Origin: Gracilimonas sp046602855 | Lineage (GTDB): Bacteria; Bacteroidota; Rhodothermia; Balneolales; Balneolaceae | Assembly: GCF_046602855.1 (NCBI RefSeq) | Contig: NZ_JBKINJ010000002.1 | Span: 496,001-560,000 of the forward strand | Direction of reading: 5' to 3' | Length of the DNA: 64,000 nt | Part shown: in pieces, positions 1-8,599 of the stretch | Numbering within the stretch: the stretch's first letter is position 1 | Layout of the letters: every line of letters begins with the position of its first letter | Made by a program: the position numbers and the translations under genes | The notes under the pieces: generated by a model | Databases searched by the model: none | What the model saw: the letters and a program-made list of their open reading frames with translations, nothing else | What the model was told of the DNA's origin: nothing

Positions 1-280
1 TGTGGCACCATTGCTAGGTTTTACAGGAACCGTAACAGGTATGATCGAAGCCTTTATGGATATTCAGTCGCTGCAGGGAAATGTAAACCCAAGTGTTCTT
101 GCCGGCGGTATATGGGAAGCCCTTATAACTACAGCTGCAGGACTTATTGTTGGTCTGATCGCCTATGGTTTTTACAACTTCCTTCTTGGTAAGATCAGTC
201 GGTCAATATTTGAACTTGAAAATGCCTCTGCTGATTTTCTGGATCTGTTGCAATCACCTGCTAAAAAAGAGAATAACTGA
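1..280 (+). CDS. exbB: ExbB/TolQ/MotA-family proton channel, C-terminal part (5' end outside window)
   Basis: The reading frame is already open at base 2 and runs to a stop at 280, so this is only the last ~92 codons; the GTG at base 2 is probably an internal valine codon. The visible part holds the family signature APLLGFTGTVTGMI, then a segment of small residues and a hydrophobic helix (GLIVGLIAYGFYNFLL), which correspond to the last two membrane helices of ExbB/TolQ. ExbB forms the inner-membrane channel that powers TonB with the proton gradient. exbD-like and tonB-like genes follow 2 and 5 bases apart, so this is an ExbB-ExbD-TonB operon and not the flagellar MotA branch. The choice between ExbB and TolQ rests on the TonB neighbour. 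Confidence 0.88.
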   Translation, partial: VAPLLGFTGTVTGMIEAFMDIQSLQGNVNPSVLAGGIWEALITTAAGLIVGLIAYGFYNFLLGKISRSIFELENASADFLDLLQSPAKKENN

Positions 281-282
281 TT

Positions 283-696
283 ATGTCACGCGATTTCAGA
301 AGAGGAGATAAACGGTTGCCACCCCTGTCATTGTTTTCACAATCGTCACTGACGGATATCGTGCTCCTGTTGCTTATTTTCTTTCTCTTAACATCTTCTT
401 TTGTTACCAACTTCGGCATTCGTGTTGAAGTACCTAAGGCAGAAAGCAGTGCGGCTACTGAACAGCAGTTTATTTCTGTTGCTGTTACCAAAAATGGCGA
501 GTTCTATGTGGATGGTGACCTGACGGCACGAGGTTCTTTAGCTTCCGCAATCAGAAACGCTCGAAATAATAAGCCTCAGGGAACCGTTGTATTAAGAGCC
601 GACAAGGATGCCAAAGTTGATGACGCTGTAAGAGTGATGAATATCAGCAAAGCATTGAATCTAAAAATTATCATGGCTACAGAACAAGGATCCTAA
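283..696 (+). CDS. exbD: Biopolymer transport protein ExbD/TolR family
   Basis: A 137-residue protein with the ExbD plan: a short basic cytoplasmic N-terminus, one membrane helix at about residues 25-43, and a periplasmic domain. Asp25 at the start of the helix (SLTDIVLLLL) sits where the proton-carrying aspartate of ExbD/TolR is found. The periplasmic part includes VLRADKDAKVDDAVRVM, typical of the family. It starts two bases after the ExbB-like stop, so the two are probably translationally coupled, and the TonB-like gene follows five bases later. Its inferred role is to couple proton flow to TonB, which would energise outer-membrane receptors such as the SusC protein at 28.2 kb. Confidence 0.93.
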   Translation: MSRDFRRGDKRLPPLSLFSQSSLTDIVLLLLIFFLLTSSFVTNFGIRVEVPKAESSAATEQQFISVAVTKNGEFYVDGDLTARGSLASAIRNARNNKPQGTVVLRADKDAKVDDAVRVMNISKALNLKIIMATEQGS

Positions 697-701
697 CCGT
701 T

Positions 702-1523
702 ATGGGCCGCTATAAATTCACAGAAGATGATCGTTTTGCACTAAAGGTTACCCTTGGTGTAAATGCCGTACTCTTGATCTTTTCTCTGATTTACACCTTT
801 GAAATGAATGCCAACGTACGGCCGTCTTATATTGAAGTGGAATTTGGTGAATTCAGAACCGGACAGCTTGCCGAATATTCTGAAGTGCAAAATGAAGAAG
901 TGGCGCAACGACCGAATCCCTCTGAAGTTGAGCCTGACGAACCGGTAGAAGAAGTTCAGGAGCCAGAAGTTACCCCACAAACAACAACCGAAGAAGATAC
1001 CAAACCGGTGGACTTACCCGATCAGGTTGAAGAGATTGAAGCAGAAGAAGTAACCACTCCTGATACTGAAAAGATCGATCCTTCTCAACAAGAGACCCAA
1101 CCCCAGGAAGAGGAAGTTGAAATTCCCCCCGTTTCCCAAGAAAATGAAACTATTACCGAAGGAGCCGATGAAAGTGGTGATGTTGATGGAGCTATCGGAG
1201 ATATGCAATCCGATCAGGGAATTGGTAATGATGAGGATAAAACATCTCCTTATGAATTAAGCTGGGAAGGTGAAATTGATCGCTCACCTATGGTCCAACC
1301 CCTCCCACAAAACGCCACCAATTCAGAAGCTGTTATTACAGTACGATTTGAAGTAAGACCTGATGGAACTGTAGGCCGTATCATCCCTCTTAGAAAGATG
1401 AATCCTGAATTGGAACGTGAAGTAATGAGTACATTGCGATCCTGGAGGTTTTCAAGGCTGCCGGGTGGGGTACCCCAACAAACTCAATGGGGAACCATTA
1501 CTTTCCGTTTCGTAGTCCAATAA
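702..1523 (+). CDS. tonB: TonB-like energy transducer with an acidic linker
   Basis: A 273-residue protein. It has one membrane helix near the N-terminus (about 14-34, VTLGVNAVLLIFSLIYTF), a long low-complexity linker (about 60-190), and a TonB C-terminal domain (about 205-273) with ITVRFEVRPDGTVGRI and the helix preceding SWRFSRLP. The linker is rich in Glu, Pro and Gln. In the classical E. coli protein it is Pro-Lys rich, so the charge is reversed here. It is third in the exbB-exbD-tonB operon. It should span the periplasm and pass energy to TonB-dependent receptors. A periplasmic TolA-like role cannot be excluded, but the C-terminal domain is clearly of TonB type. Confidence 0.88.
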   Translation: MGRYKFTEDDRFALKVTLGVNAVLLIFSLIYTFEMNANVRPSYIEVEFGEFRTGQLAEYSEVQNEEVAQRPNPSEVEPDEPVEEVQEPEVTPQTTTEEDTKPVDLPDQVEEIEAEEVTTPDTEKIDPSQQETQPQEEEVEIPPVSQENETITEGADESGDVDGAIGDMQSDQGIGNDEDKTSPYELSWEGEIDRSPMVQPLPQNATNSEAVITVRFEVRPDGTVGRIIPLRKMNPELEREVMSTLRSWRFSRLPGGVPQQTQWGTITFRFVVQ

Positions 1524-1535
1524 ATTGACCCCAAT

Positions 1536-1919
1536 ATGAAATTTTCGCTATTAATATTGCCTGTATTGCTTTTACTAAGTATAGGGTGCTCAACAGGTCA
1601 ATCAATAGATGATTCAAACTATGAGACGGTTTTACCTGAACAGTTAGAAGTGATCGAACAAAATGAACGTTCTGTAACCTTCAAAATGTCTAATTCCTGT
1701 GGATCAGCTTGTTGGGCAAATCTTCAGGAATTAATTGAACGGGATGAAAATACCTTTGAGATCAAGACCGTTGCCGAGGTAACTTCTGAAATTTGTACGG
1801 AACAATGTGTTCCTTATGAGAGAGAGTACACGCTCGAAATTCCGGCACCAGGTTATTATACCTTTCAATTCATTCACCGAGACAGTGTTTATCAAAGTCT
1901 GGATCTCAGCTTCCCTTAA
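1536..1919 (+). CDS. Small cysteine-containing lipoprotein of unknown function
   Basis: A 127-residue protein with a signal peptide ending in a lipobox (LLLSIGC, Cys at about 18), so it is predicted to be lipid-anchored. The mature part has four further cysteines in two pairs, SCGSAC and CTEQC, suggesting disulfides or metal binding. The rest looks like a small beta-sandwich (alternating EYTLEIPAPGYYTFQF). I recognise no family. It starts 12 bases after the tonB stop on the same strand and is probably the last gene of the exb-tonB operon, which hints at an envelope role. No terminator is obvious before the convergent mscS-like gene. Confidence 0.8.
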   Translation: MKFSLLILPVLLLLSIGCSTGQSIDDSNYETVLPEQLEVIEQNERSVTFKMSNSCGSACWANLQELIERDENTFEIKTVAEVTSEICTEQCVPYEREYTLEIPAPGYYTFQFIHRDSVYQSLDLSFP

Positions 1920-1935
1920 GTTTCAGTAAATAAAG

Positions 1936-2964
1936 TTATTTATCGGAATCAGTTTTTGAATCTTCCGAGCCGTGTTCAGTGTTCTTTTTCCCCTCATGCA
2001 GTCCTGATCTAACGTGTAAATCGCGCTGTGGGAATGGAATCTCAATATCATACTCAGCAAATTTCCTTACGATAGTCTGATTCAGATCATTCTGAACCTT
2101 ATATCTTTTTTTCACATCTGGTACCCACACTAATAATTTCATGTCCCAGGATGAATCCCCAAAGCTGCGTAAATGCACATCGTGTTCCGGATATTTAAGA
2201 ACGTCTTCACTCTCTTCTGCCACTTCATTCAAGGCTTTCAATACTTTATCCAGATCTGAAGAATAAGAGACCCCAACATCGATACTCAACCGGTACGTTG
2301 TATCACCATGAGAAAAGTTGATCACATTTCTGGAAACAAATTCAGAGTTAGGAACAATGATTGAAATATTATCAAGTGTTTTTACCTTGGTCGACCTAAT
2401 ATTGATCTCCTCAACATCTCCCTCTATATCACTTACAGAAACACGGTCACCAACGCTAATAGGGCGCTCAAATAACACGATCAAACCTGAAATAAAGTTT
2501 GAAGTAACATTCTGTAAGCCAAAACCTATCCCTACAGAAAGGAAACCGAAGATCACAGCGAGTCCGGTCATATTTATCCCCAGAAACTGGAAAGAAATAA
2601 ATATTCCAATTACTATAATAATGTACTGAGACATCCGAGATAGGGTGTAGCAAAGGCCACTGTCTTTGATGAAACGAGGCAGTATTCGGTTATTCAGTGT
2701 CCGCTTCACAAATGAGGCGAGCAATGAAAATCCGATCAGAAGTAAAACAAAAACGATCACTTTCATAAAAGTGACCGGTGTATTTTGAATTGTGAATAAT
2801 TGTACCTGAAGAAGATCCCAGATATACTCAAATGTATCACCAACTGTATATTCGGATGGATCGGGCAAATTGAGTGCAGAATCAGCTGAAATAATGTTAT
2901 CGGCACTGTCAGTTACCAAAGAATCAACTTGTGGTGTGGATGTTGTTATCTGGAATTTTTTCAT
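1936..2964 (-). CDS. Small-conductance mechanosensitive channel (MscS family)
   Basis: A 342-residue MscS-type protein. An acidic N-terminal stretch of about 60 residues precedes hydrophobic helices at roughly 67-87 and 108-125, then the pore helix region (about 130-165) with its Gly/Ala pattern (FGFLSVGIGFGLQN). The MscS beta domain follows with the hallmark FERPISVGDRV and VPNSEF, then the alpha-beta C-terminal domain. It would act as an inner-membrane safety valve opened by membrane tension. It is convergent with the tonB operon and downstream of glycogen phosphorylase on the same strand, but a terminator lies between them, so it is probably transcribed separately. Confidence 0.93.
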   Translation of the reverse strand: MKKFQITTSTPQVDSLVTDSADNIISADSALNLPDPSEYTVGDTFEYIWDLLQVQLFTIQNTPVTFMKVIVFVLLLIGFSLLASFVKRTLNNRILPRFIKDSGLCYTLSRMSQYIIIVIGIFISFQFLGINMTGLAVIFGFLSVGIGFGLQNVTSNFISGLIVLFERPISVGDRVSVSDIEGDVEEINIRSTKVKTLDNISIIVPNSEFVSRNVINFSHGDTTYRLSIDVGVSYSSDLDKVLKALNEVAEESEDVLKYPEHDVHLRSFGDSSWDMKLLVWVPDVKKRYKVQNDLNQTIVRKFAEYDIEIPFPQRDLHVRSGLHEGKKNTEHGSEDSKTDSDK

Positions 2965-3008
2965 GGTTCTAAGATAAAATTTTTATCATGACAATCGAAT
3001 ATGGTTAC

Positions 3009-3044
3009 AAAAAAAAGAGGCTAACCAAATGGCTAACCTCTTTC
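3009..3044 (-). terminator. Rho-independent terminator downstream of glycogen phosphorylase
   Basis: Read on the minus strand, an imperfect GC-containing stem (GAGGTTAGCC, loop ATTT, GGTTAGCCTC; two mismatches) is followed by a run of eight T. It lies 27 bases after the glgP stop and before the mscS-like start. Confidence 0.75.
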
Positions 3045-3070
3045 TCAAATACCTTTGCAGGTAGCACTAA

Positions 3071-5545
3071 TTATTTCAGGCTCTCTTTCGGTGCCTTCCA
3101 GATCTCATCATTGTAATCATTAATGGTTCGATCACTTGAAAACTTACCGATATTGGCGGTGTTGAGTATCGCTTTGCGGTTCCATTCTTCCTTATCTTTA
3201 AAAGCATCAGATATCTCATCTTGTTTTTTAACATAGGCCTCATAATCTGCCATTACCATGAAGTAATCACCTTCATGTAGCAGGGCATTAATGATCGGTT
3301 CAAACAGCGACTTATCTCCGTTACTGAAAAATCCATCACGGATCTGATCCACTGCCTGCTTTAATTCAGCATTGGAATTGTAGTAATCCCATGGATTGTA
3401 GCCTTCTCGCCGCACCTGTTCAATTTCTTCTTCCTCCAATCCGAATATGAAGATGTTTTCATCTCCAACTTCTTCCTTGATCTCAACATTAGCACCATCC
3501 AGAGTACCGATAGTAAGCGCACCATTTAAGGCAAACTTCATGTTACCGGTTCCTGAGGCCTCCATTCCTGCCGTTGAGATCTGCTCAGATAAGTTTGCCG
3601 CAGGAATCAACTTCTCAGCCAATGTTACGCTGTAGTTTTGAAGAAATACACACTTAAGCTTTTTATTCACATCCGGATCCTTATTCACAATTTCGGCAAT
3701 ACTGTTGATAAGCTTAATGTGCAATTTGGCCATCGTGTAGCCGGGAGCTGCTTTACCCGCAAATATTACCGTTCTTGGTGAGATATCAAGATCCGGATTT
3801 TCTTTAAGTCGATTATATAACGTGATCACATGAAGGGCTGCCATCAGCTGACGCTTATATTCATGTATCCGCTTGATCTGAATGTCGAACATGGACTTTG
3901 GATCCACATCAAGATGGTTATTTTCTTTTATGTAATCAGCCAGGCGTTTTTTGTTCTCCAGTTTTATATCAGCGAACTGCTTTCTGAATTTCTTGTCCTC
4001 AGCATATTCATTGATTTTTTTGAGCTCATCCAGGTCCGTTACCCAATCCTCACCGATCTTTTCAGATATCAAACCTGAAAGCGCCGGGTTGCATTGCTTA
4101 AGCCAGCGGCGTGGGGTGATGCCATTGGTTTTGTTGGTAAATTTATCCGGATACATCTCTGCAAAGTCCTTGAACATGGATTTTTTCAGCAAACGGGAAT
4201 GCATTGCTGCAACACCATTTACTTTTCGGGCACCCACAATCCCGAGATGGGCCATATGTACCACGGGTTGCTCACCTTCACTTACAATGCTCATTCGGCT
4301 TTGAAGGTTCTTGTCATCACCTAGCTTAACCTTTACATCGTCAAGAAAACGCCTATTGATCTCATAGATGATATTCAGATGACGTGGCAACAGATTTCTA
4401 ACCAGAGAAACCGGCCATTTTTCAAGTGCTTCAGGCAGTAAAGTATGGTTGGTATAAGCCATTGAGTCTACTGTAATGTCCCAGGCTTTATCCCAATCCA
4501 TGTGCTCTTCATCCAGCAGGTGACGCATCAGTTCAGGGATGGCAAGATTAGGGTGAGTATCATTGCACTGAATGGATACTTTATCAGGAAACTTCGTGAA
4601 ATCGTTATACTGCTTTTTGAAACGGCGTATTATATCCTGCATAGACGCTGAAACAAGGAAATACTCCTGCTTCAGTCGCAGCTCCTGACCAACGAACACC
4701 TTATCGTTCGGATACAATACTCGTGAGATATTTTGTTCAAGCTGATTATCCCTGACTGCATCTATATACTGCCCCTGATTAAAACTCTTCAGGTCAATAG
4801 ACGAAGAGGATTCAGCTTTCCAAAGGCGTAAATAGTTTACAATACCATTATCATAACCGGGAATTGGAGTATCGTAGGCAACGGCTTTAACCCGATGTGT
4901 GTTTTCCCATTTATAGTAGGTATTACCGTTGCTGGATTCTTGAACACCCTGATTCCCGTAAAACTCAACAGGATACTGAACCTTAGGTCGAACTGTATCC
5001 CACGGATTTCCATATTTTAGCCACAGATCCGGCCTTTCAACCTGGTAGCCATCCTGAATTTTTTGATAGAAGATGCCGTAGTCGTAACGAATGCCATGAC
5101 CAATTGCAGGAATTCCAAGTGTTGCCATGGAATCAAGGAAACAGGCAGCAAGCCGGCCAAGCCCTCCATTACCGAGTCCAGCATCCCATTCCTGATCGCG
5201 AATATCTTCGTAGGAAAGATCCAACTCATCCAAAGCTTCAGCCACCAGATCTCGGACATCTAAATTCACCAGCATATTATCCAACAGGCGACCGATCAGG
5301 TACTCCATGGAAAGATAGTAAACGCGCTTGGCATCGGTCTTATAATAATGTTGCTGAGTATTGAGGAGCCGATCATTTAACCGGTCCATGATAGTGAGAG
5401 TTACGCTTTTGTAGCGATCCCAGTTTGTTGTGGAATATTCATCCTTAGCCAATGTATGCCGAAGGTGGAGTTTAATGTCTTCACGAAGAGAATCTTTGTC
5501 CATCCCTGAGCGAGTGTTCACGCTTGTTGTTTTTTTCTTACTCAT
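3071..5545 (-). CDS. glgP: Glycogen/starch/alpha-glucan phosphorylase
   Basis: An 824-residue protein of the usual length for the GT35 family. It starts its catalytic core with YYLSMEYLIGR and WDAGLGNGGLGRLAACFLDSMA, and carries the pyridoxal-phosphate site GTGNMKFALNGAL, with the cofactor lysine at about residue 670. It phosphorolyses alpha-1,4-glucan ends to glucose-1-phosphate in the cytoplasm, so the cell should store glycogen or a related glucan. No other glycogen gene is adjacent. The start at 5545 gives a lysine- and serine-rich N-terminus of about 12 residues before the conserved part. A terminator follows, so the gene is probably monocistronic. Confidence 0.97.
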   Translation of the reverse strand: MSKKKTTSVNTRSGMDKDSLREDIKLHLRHTLAKDEYSTTNWDRYKSVTLTIMDRLNDRLLNTQQHYYKTDAKRVYYLSMEYLIGRLLDNMLVNLDVRDLVAEALDELDLSYEDIRDQEWDAGLGNGGLGRLAACFLDSMATLGIPAIGHGIRYDYGIFYQKIQDGYQVERPDLWLKYGNPWDTVRPKVQYPVEFYGNQGVQESSNGNTYYKWENTHRVKAVAYDTPIPGYDNGIVNYLRLWKAESSSSIDLKSFNQGQYIDAVRDNQLEQNISRVLYPNDKVFVGQELRLKQEYFLVSASMQDIIRRFKKQYNDFTKFPDKVSIQCNDTHPNLAIPELMRHLLDEEHMDWDKAWDITVDSMAYTNHTLLPEALEKWPVSLVRNLLPRHLNIIYEINRRFLDDVKVKLGDDKNLQSRMSIVSEGEQPVVHMAHLGIVGARKVNGVAAMHSRLLKKSMFKDFAEMYPDKFTNKTNGITPRRWLKQCNPALSGLISEKIGEDWVTDLDELKKINEYAEDKKFRKQFADIKLENKKRLADYIKENNHLDVDPKSMFDIQIKRIHEYKRQLMAALHVITLYNRLKENPDLDISPRTVIFAGKAAPGYTMAKLHIKLINSIAEIVNKDPDVNKKLKCVFLQNYSVTLAEKLIPAANLSEQISTAGMEASGTGNMKFALNGALTIGTLDGANVEIKEEVGDENIFIFGLEEEEIEQVRREGYNPWDYYNSNAELKQAVDQIRDGFFSNGDKSLFEPIINALLHEGDYFMVMADYEAYVKKQDEISDAFKDKEEWNRKAILNTANIGKFSSDRTINDYNDEIWKAPKESLK

Positions 5546-5694
5546 AATTACTTTTCTGATCTAAATAGTCTTTTACTTGATGAAGTGAGGAGTGATAATA
5601 TAAGATGTATTATGATAACTGATTATAACAGATAACGTAAAGCTGTTATAGCTTCTTTATTTTCATAGGAGTTACTAGATTACTCCTTATTCTA

Positions 5695-6567
5695 TTATCC
5701 TTCCTTTAAATAAATTCCTTGGTCCGGCTTAAATTTTGGTCTGGTAATATTGGCCGGAAAACCGAGCTTATGAAACGATTCATACGCATTAATTGCAACA
5801 AAATCCTGTTCAAAAACACCAAAAACACTGGAACCGCTTCCACTCATACTGGCATATTCAGCACCGAACTCATAGAATTGATCTTTTATATTTCCAACTA
5901 AATGCAGCCGGGAAAAGATTACCTTTTCCAACTCGTTCAGCAGCAGGTATCGCCACTCCTCCGGTTCCTCGTCCAAAAGTACATTCTTCAGTGAAAATTC
6001 AGGTTCTGGATTCGGTTCACAATACTGGTAGGCCTTTTCGGTACTGCTTTCAATATTTGGATAGACGGTAACAATAAAAGCATCGGGTTGAATATCCAAG
6101 GGTTCGATCTCATCGCCTAAACCGGTTGCAAACCCGGGCTCTCCTTTAATGAAAAAAGGTACATCGGCCCCGATATTTTTGCCTAACTTTATGAGGTCAT
6201 CCTGGGAAAGACCGAGGTTCGCTATCTTATTCATCATTCGCAGAGTAGTAGCGGCATTACTGCTTCCGCCTCCCAAACCCGCTCCCATGGGTATATTTTT
6301 CTCTACTTTAATATTATACTCATCCTTTAAACCGGCTTCTTTTTGCAGAAGTTTAATCGCCTTTACGATTAGATTTGTATCATCAACCGGAATTTTTGGG
6401 TCGCTCATTTCCAGATGCATCCTGCCCGGTTTTACCTCAAAGCGATCTTTCCATTCTATGAAACAGAAGCCCGTTTCGATGGAGTGATAACCGTTTTCAA
6501 GTCTCTCAAGTATATTCAGACCCAGATTTATTTTACCATAGGAATCAGAGATCCAAAGTTCAGCCAT
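5695..6567 (-). CDS. ispE: 4-diphosphocytidyl-2-C-methyl-D-erythritol kinase
   Basis: A 290-residue GHMP kinase. The N-terminal KINLGLNILERLENGYH and the glycine-rich ATP loop IPMGAGLGGGSSNAA (about residues 90-106) are diagnostic, and a third conserved segment, ASMSGSGSSVFGVF, lies near the C-terminus. IspE phosphorylates CDP-methylerythritol in the MEP isoprenoid pathway. Its start overlaps the end of the upstream cca gene by 8 bases (6560-6567), so the two are very likely co-transcribed and translationally coupled. No other MEP gene is in the window. Confidence 0.96.
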   Translation of the reverse strand: MAELWISDSYGKINLGLNILERLENGYHSIETGFCFIEWKDRFEVKPGRMHLEMSDPKIPVDDTNLIVKAIKLLQKEAGLKDEYNIKVEKNIPMGAGLGGGSSNAATTLRMMNKIANLGLSQDDLIKLGKNIGADVPFFIKGEPGFATGLGDEIEPLDIQPDAFIVTVYPNIESSTEKAYQYCEPNPEPEFSLKNVLLDEEPEEWRYLLLNELEKVIFSRLHLVGNIKDQFYEFGAEYASMSGSGSSVFGVFEQDFVAINAYESFHKLGFPANITRPKFKPDQGIYLKEG

Positions 6568-7984
6568 TGTTTAAAAATTCGTTTTTGTGTTCCATCATAT
6601 AATTAAAAGCCGCATCATGATCGTTTGGGATATCTCCGTTCAGGATCGCCTCTTTTATGGTGTCTTTGACATCGCCAACTGTTCTGCTTGGTTTGATATC
6701 CAAAGCTTTCATTATCTCCTCACCGGAAAGCGGGTTCTTCCAATTTCTGATTCGATCTTTTTCCTCTACTTCTTTAATCCGTTGTTCTACATAATCGAAG
6801 TTCTGCTGATACTTCACCTGTTTATAATCATTCTTTGTGGTGATATCTGCCCGGCATAATTTCATCAGGTCGTCAATGTCATCTCCCGCTTCGTAAATTA
6901 ACCTGCGTATAGCAGAATCCGAAACCTCATCTGACACCAAAGCAATAGGCCTTAGGTGCAGACGCACCATTTTTCGCACGTACCGCATCCGTTCATCTAG
7001 AGGCAGGCCAAGCCGGCGAAAAATTCTCTTGGTCCATTTAGCACCCAAAGCATCGTGGCCGTGAAATGTCCAGCCTATTTTTGGATGGAACCTCTGAGTA
7101 GGCGGTTTGGCAATATCATGCATAATGGCGGCCCAGCGTAACCAAAGGTCAGCCCCAAGCTCGATCACGTTATCCAATACTTTAAGTGTATGCCAAAAAT
7201 TATCTTTGTGGCGAATTCCCTTGATCTCCTTAACACCATGCAACTCGTGCATTTCCGGAAAGAATTCTTTCAGTAAACCCGTCTTAAAAAGCATGGTAAA
7301 ACCTAGGGAAGGATTATCGCTTAATATAATTTTATTCAACTCATCAATGATCCGCTCTTTAGAGATGATATTGATACGCGAAGCCATTTCAGTGATCGCG
7401 TTAAAGGTTTCTTCCTCTATCCTGAAATTGAGCTGAGAAGCAAACCGTATGGCCCGCATCATTCTAAGCGGGTCATCACTAAAGGTTTGGTGGGGATCGA
7501 TCGGCGTTTTTATATTCTTATTCTGCAGGTCCTCCATTCCGCCAAATGGGTCAACCAGCTCACCATAATTATCTTCATTAAGCGACCAAGACATAGCGTT
7601 GATGGTAAGATCGCGCCTGAGCTGATCATCCTCGAGCGTTCCGTCTTCCACGATCGGCTTTCTGGAATCTCTTCGATAGCTTTCCTTACGAGCACCCACA
7701 AATTCCAATTCCAGTTCCCCGGTTTTTACTTGAGCGGTTCCAAATTGTTTATAAACAGCCAGCGAAGAGTCTTTTATCTTATTTGAAACAAGGGTAGCTA
7801 ATTTTATTCCGGAACCGACTGTAACAAAGTCGATATCCATAGCTCCTTCTTTTAGTCTGTTTAGGTAATGATCGCGAACATAGCCACCTACCACATAAAC
7901 AGGGTAGTCTAGTTCCTCGGCAGCTTTGCTTATGATCTTAAAGACTTCTTGGTGCGACGTTGGTATGTTTTTCATGTGTTTCAA
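6560..7984 (-). CDS. cca: CCA tRNA nucleotidyltransferase / poly(A) polymerase family protein with HD domain
   Basis: A 474-residue class II nucleotidyltransferase. It shows the head motif VYVVGGYVRDHYL, the catalytic acidic pair DIDFV, the template motif RRDLTINAM (about residues 130-140), the RNA-binding neck domain, and an HD-type domain with MHDIAKP. In bacteria of this group the single enzyme usually adds or repairs the 3' CCA of tRNAs. The tRNA-Asp gene at 44.7 kb has no encoded CCA, which makes such activity necessary. The first gene of the cca-ispE pair. An alternative Met lies three codons downstream of the chosen start. A pure poly(A) polymerase role is less likely. Confidence 0.93.
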   Translation of the reverse strand: MKHMKNIPTSHQEVFKIISKAAEELDYPVYVVGGYVRDHYLNRLKEGAMDIDFVTVGSGIKLATLVSNKIKDSSLAVYKQFGTAQVKTGELELEFVGARKESYRRDSRKPIVEDGTLEDDQLRRDLTINAMSWSLNEDNYGELVDPFGGMEDLQNKNIKTPIDPHQTFSDDPLRMMRAIRFASQLNFRIEEETFNAITEMASRINIISKERIIDELNKIILSDNPSLGFTMLFKTGLLKEFFPEMHELHGVKEIKGIRHKDNFWHTLKVLDNVIELGADLWLRWAAIMHDIAKPPTQRFHPKIGWTFHGHDALGAKWTKRIFRRLGLPLDERMRYVRKMVRLHLRPIALVSDEVSDSAIRRLIYEAGDDIDDLMKLCRADITTKNDYKQVKYQQNFDYVEQRIKEVEEKDRIRNWKNPLSGEEIMKALDIKPSRTVGDVKDTIKEAILNGDIPNDHDAAFNYMMEHKNEFLNNG

Positions 7985-8091
7985 AGCACATCAAAGATAG
8001 GAATGTTAAGCATTGCTTTCAGAGGATTACTGAGATATTTTTATTACCATGGTACATTAAACAAAGACGTCCATTAAGACAATAAATTGAT

Positions 8092-8493
8092 ATGGGAAAT
8101 ACGAATACATGGGTTATAGCAACAAATGGAACGAAATACGCCAGTGAAGCTGTAAAATATGCAGCTGAATTATATCGAGACCTGAGAACAGAACCTGAAA
8201 TATACATCTTGGTAGTGGCAACAGATGATACCGCCGTCACACAAGCCAAAGCTATCCTTGAAATGGCAAAATTTACATTTGAGGACATTGCCGGAAAGGA
8301 AGGAACCCTGACAACCCTAGTTGAAACCGGTGAACCGGGGGATGTCATCATCCATCAGATGAATGCCCTGAAAGGAGACCATTTATTCATTGGTGGTTCA
8401 GATTTCAAGTGGGATATAAATGAAGAGGGAGAGGGTGGTATCAGTAACTACATTATTGAGAACATTTCGGGTGGCATAACTCTGATCAAGTAA
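8092..8493 (+). CDS. Universal stress protein (UspA-like)
   Basis: A 133-residue single-domain protein with the UspA fold: strand 1 (TWVIATNGTKYASEAVKYAAEL), strand 2 (IYILVVATDD), and the segment VETGEPGDVIIHQ, which matches the usual conserved G-(E/D)-P-x-x-x-I position. The ATP-binding GxxG(S/T) loop is recognisable only in weakened form (IGGSDFKWDINEEGEGGISNYI), so nucleotide binding is uncertain. Such small cytoplasmic proteins accumulate under starvation or redox stress. It lies upstream of, and on the same strand as, the ATPase-GNAT and STAS genes, with a 106-base AT-rich gap that may hold a promoter. Confidence 0.8.
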   Translation: MGNTNTWVIATNGTKYASEAVKYAAELYRDLRTEPEIYILVVATDDTAVTQAKAILEMAKFTFEDIAGKEGTLTTLVETGEPGDVIIHQMNALKGDHLFIGGSDFKWDINEEGEGGISNYIIENISGGITLIK

Positions 8494-8599
8494 AGTACTT
8501 ACGTACAAAAACAATTTGTTAAAAAACCTACTGATTTAGATTTTACATATAATATTCACATCTGCCTGTATATTATATAGTAAATAAACTTTATGCATC

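Noticed and set aside
6149..6487. Plus-strand 112-codon frame antisense to ispE
   Set aside because: It overlaps the conserved GHMP-kinase coding region and has no recognisable features of its own.
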